Of a DNA stretch of 7,346 bases, positions 5,845-7,346 are shown piece after piece. A program made the translations under genes and the position numbers. Each line of letters opens with the position of its first letter. Position 1 is the stretch's first letter. The DNA is from [Leptolyngbya] sp. JSC-1 (GTDB taxonomy: Bacteria; Cyanobacteriota; Cyanobacteriia; Elainellales; Elainellaceae). Under the pieces are notes generated by a model that saw nothing but the letters and a program-made list of their open reading frames with translations, was not told where the DNA came from and searched no databases. The stretch is from assembly GCA_000733415.1 (NCBI GenBank), contig KL662192.1, forward strand, positions 452,734 through 460,079. The letters are read 5' to 3'.

Positions 5845-6873
5845 ATGAGTGCTAGATTCCTAAGTTACGAATTCCGAATTCCGAACCACGAATTATGGCG
5901 CGTCCTTCAGTTTCTTTTTGGTTTAGTTCTTGTTCTGTGCCTCACCACCGCTTGCGAGCGTACCTCAATCCAATCTGCCACGCTTTTAGATTCCAACTGT
6001 CGCCCTGTTCAACATGTGATGGGTGAATCATGCATTCCCCTACAGCCGCAGCGAGTTGTGACCCTAGATGGCGTCAGTTTGGAATATGCGCTGGCACTTG
6101 GCATCCAGCCGGTTGGTTCGGTGCTGGATCAGCTGGATCAGCATTTAATCGAGCAGGTCAGCCATCAGGGGAATCAGATTGAAAATATTGGCACAGCCGG
6201 GGCACCCAATCTGGAAAAAATTCTCCAACTCAAGCCCGATTTGATTCTGGGTTTAGATTTTCATCAACCCATCTACTCGGAAATAGCCAGAATTGCCCCG
6301 GTGGTGGTGTTTGAGTTTCAGTATAGCGGTCGATGGAAAGAGCTATTCCAGACCTTTGCCGCCAGCCTTGGTCAGAGTGATGTAGCCCAACAGGTGCTGG
6401 ATCGCTACGATCAGCGAATTAATCAGCTCAAGCAAACTCTAGCGAACCCACTGCCAACCGTTTCTGTGATTCGCATCGATCCGGCTAGTATCAACGTCTA
6501 TTTCAAGGATTCGTTTTGCGGTGTGATTTTGCAAGATGCAGGCTTGCCGCGTCCACCAGCCCAAAATCTCTCAGCCACCGAAGCCCAGCAAACGTTCAAC
6601 AATCCAATTCAGGCCGTCGTCAACCAAGAAAGGCTCGATTTAGTGAATGGCGATGTAATATTTACGTGGATTGGTGAAAACATGTTAGAAGCAACGCAAG
6701 ACGCACAGGCTCAGATCGATAAACTCAAAACCGATCCCCTCTGGCAGAAACTGCCTGCCGTGCAGCAAAACCGAGTCTATTATGTGCCCAGCTACTGGAT
6801 TGGCAGCGGCCCCATTTCGGCTAATCTAGTCGTGGATGATTTGTTCAAGTATTTGATCTCCGATCTCTCCTAG
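5845..6873 (+). CDS. Ferric-siderophore ABC transporter substrate-binding lipoprotein (FecB/FepB-like)
   Basis: This 342-residue periplasmic binding protein would hand the ferric chelate from the outer-membrane receptor to an inner-membrane permease. From ATG 5845 there is an unusually long N-region, a hydrophobic stretch (about 20-33, VLQFLFGLVLVLCL) and a lipobox-like TTAC with Cys at residue 37. The type III binding-protein fold then shows PQRVVTLDGVSLEYALALGI, NIGTAGAPNLEKILQLKPDL (followed by ILGLD), then IARIAPVVVFEF, and a C-terminal LWQKLPAVQQNRVYYVPSYW. The open frame extends to TTG 5839, but ATG 5845 is the better start; no clear Shine-Dalgarno is seen. The gap from the receptor gene is 31 bases with no terminator, so co-transcription is likely. 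Part of the N-region (residues about 9-17) is encoded by 7-bp repeats. No permease or ATPase gene follows. Confidence 0.94.
   Translation: MSARFLSYEFRIPNHELWRVLQFLFGLVLVLCLTTACERTSIQSATLLDSNCRPVQHVMGESCIPLQPQRVVTLDGVSLEYALALGIQPVGSVLDQLDQHLIEQVSHQGNQIENIGTAGAPNLEKILQLKPDLILGLDFHQPIYSEIARIAPVVVFEFQYSGRWKELFQTFAASLGQSDVAQQVLDRYDQRINQLKQTLANPLPTVSVIRIDPASINVYFKDSFCGVILQDAGLPRPPAQNLSATEAQQTFNNPIQAVVNQERLDLVNGDVIFTWIGENMLEATQDAQAQIDKLKTDPLWQKLPAVQQNRVYYVPSYWIGSGPISANLVVDDLFKYLISDLS
5868..5895 (+). repeat. Four 7-bp tandem units inside the lipoprotein gene start
   Basis: The consecutive 7-mers are CGAATTC, CGAATTC, CGAACCA and CGAATTA. They encode part of EFRIPNHE in the N-region before the signal-peptide core. 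Heptamer short tandem repeats are a known feature of filamentous cyanobacterial genomes. Because 28 bases are not a multiple of three, a one-unit change would shift the frame between the ATG and the lipoprotein signal. Confidence 0.65.
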
Positions 6874-6888
6874 AGCAACCAACCCCTA

Positions 6889-7278
6889 TCAGCGTTCTGC
6901 TGCCAATACTTGGGTTGCTGTCAAGTTCAACTCGGAAAAGGTGGGAGAAACAAGCATCTGATCTGCTTGAAAAACCCGATCATCATAGGCCCCATCCCGC
7001 AAAGTGCAAATTGTTACCAGTGATTGGATGGAGTCAACAATCCAATACTCCGGAATATTTAACACAGCATATTCAGTATGTTTTGCACGATAGTCTGCTG
7101 CCGCTGTAGTTGGGCTGACGACTTCTACCACCAGTAAAGGAGGAGCTTCATTGAACGTGATCACGGATTCCTGTTTTTTCAACCCTTCCCATTGCTCTAA
7201 GAGGATGTCTGAGAAGTTAAAACGCTTGCCCTTGATCCCCCCTAAACCCCCTTCCAAAAGGGGGGAACCCCGACGCAA
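6889..7278 (-). pseudogene. 5'-truncated Uma2-family (DUF820) endonuclease-like gene
   Basis: The last ~110 codons resemble the C-terminal half of Uma2-family proteins, a PD-(D/E)XK-like group abundant in cyanobacteria and usually about 185-210 residues long. Recognisable parts are FSDILLEQWEGL, APPLLVVEVVSPTT, DYRAKHTEYA, IPEYWIVD and the closing SPTFSELNLTATQVLAAER. The N-terminal ~70 residues of the family are missing. In their place the frame reads into the repeat at about 7233-7325, which encodes RGSPLLEGGLGGIKG, and the only start is a TTG (7276-7278) inside the repeat. Upstream of that the frame meets a TAA. Catalytic-type Glu and Lys positions survive in the remnant. It is probably a non-functional fragment, though translation from an internal start cannot be excluded. 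It converges with the lipoprotein gene, 15 bases apart, and looks unrelated to iron uptake. Confidence 0.75.
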
Positions 7279-7325
7279 AACTAGGATTGAAGTCCCCCTT
7301 CGTTAAGGGGGATTGAGGGGGAGTC
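7233..7325. mobile_element. Palindromic C/G-run repeat, MITE-like
   Basis: Two related arms face each other. The left arm is GATCCCCCCTAAACCCCCTT with its own hairpin (CCCCCTT 7247-7253, loop CCAA, AAGGGGG 7258-7264). The right arm has a hairpin (CCCCCTT 7294-7300, loop CGTT, AAGGGGG 7305-7311) followed by ATTGAGGGGGAGTC. The complement of the right end, GACTCCCCCTCAATCCCCCTT, aligns with the left end with few changes. A central stretch of about 25 bases separates the arms. This pattern is familiar as a dispersed repeat in cyanobacterial genomes. Exact ends and any target duplication cannot be fixed; GGAGTC recurs at 7320-7325 and 7341-7346. Confidence 0.7.
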
Positions 7326-7346
7326 TCGCAAAGGAATGATGGAGTC

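Noticed and set aside
6874..6919. AGCAACC/GGTTGCT inverted repeat as a shared terminator for the convergent genes
   Set aside because: The loop is over 30 bases, there is no T-run, and the right arm lies within the coding end of the Uma2 fragment.

Overview
The window looks like accessory DNA from a cyanobacterium, probably a filamentous one. The signs are: a TonB-dependent receptor with an N-terminal AMIN domain (an arrangement typical of cyanobacteria); an IS630-type transposase of the 'MARPF-IE' kind common in that phylum; a Uma2-family gene; a 7-bp tandem repeat; and a C-run/G-run dispersed repeat at the right end. No rRNA, tRNA or CRISPR array is visible.

Layout. At the left edge, the N-terminal part of an IS630-family transposase runs leftwards off the window (minus strand). 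A plus-strand block follows: a MarR-type regulator, a small four-helix membrane protein, a small UBP-type zinc-finger protein, a PchR-like AraC regulator, an AMIN-containing TonB-dependent siderophore receptor, and a FecB/FepB-like lipoprotein that binds ferric siderophore. A 5'-truncated Uma2-family gene faces this block on the minus strand. Its missing front end coincides with a palindromic C/G-run repeat that fills the right end of the window.

How it fits together. The core is an iron (ferric-siderophore) uptake module. The receptor would take the chelate across the outer membrane and the lipoprotein would pass it to an inner-membrane ABC permease. No permease, ATPase, TonB/ExbBD or siderophore biosynthesis gene is present here, so those must lie elsewhere, and uptake of a foreign siderophore is possible. 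Candidate control signals agree with an iron role. A Fur-box-like 19-mer sits directly before the ribosome binding site of the membrane-protein gene. An imperfect TTGAGAA/TTCTTAA palindrome sits before the receptor gene. Four exact-period 13-bp repeats (TTTTGCATT core) precede the AraC gene. A perfect 10-bp inverted repeat lies downstream of marR and upstream of the membrane-protein gene.

The least explained parts are the membrane protein and the eukaryote-like UBP zinc finger enclosed in this iron locus, and the 13-bp repeat array. Three genes appear to use starts inside the longest open frames: ATG 2168 for the AraC gene, GTG 3333 for the receptor, and ATG 5845 for the lipoprotein.
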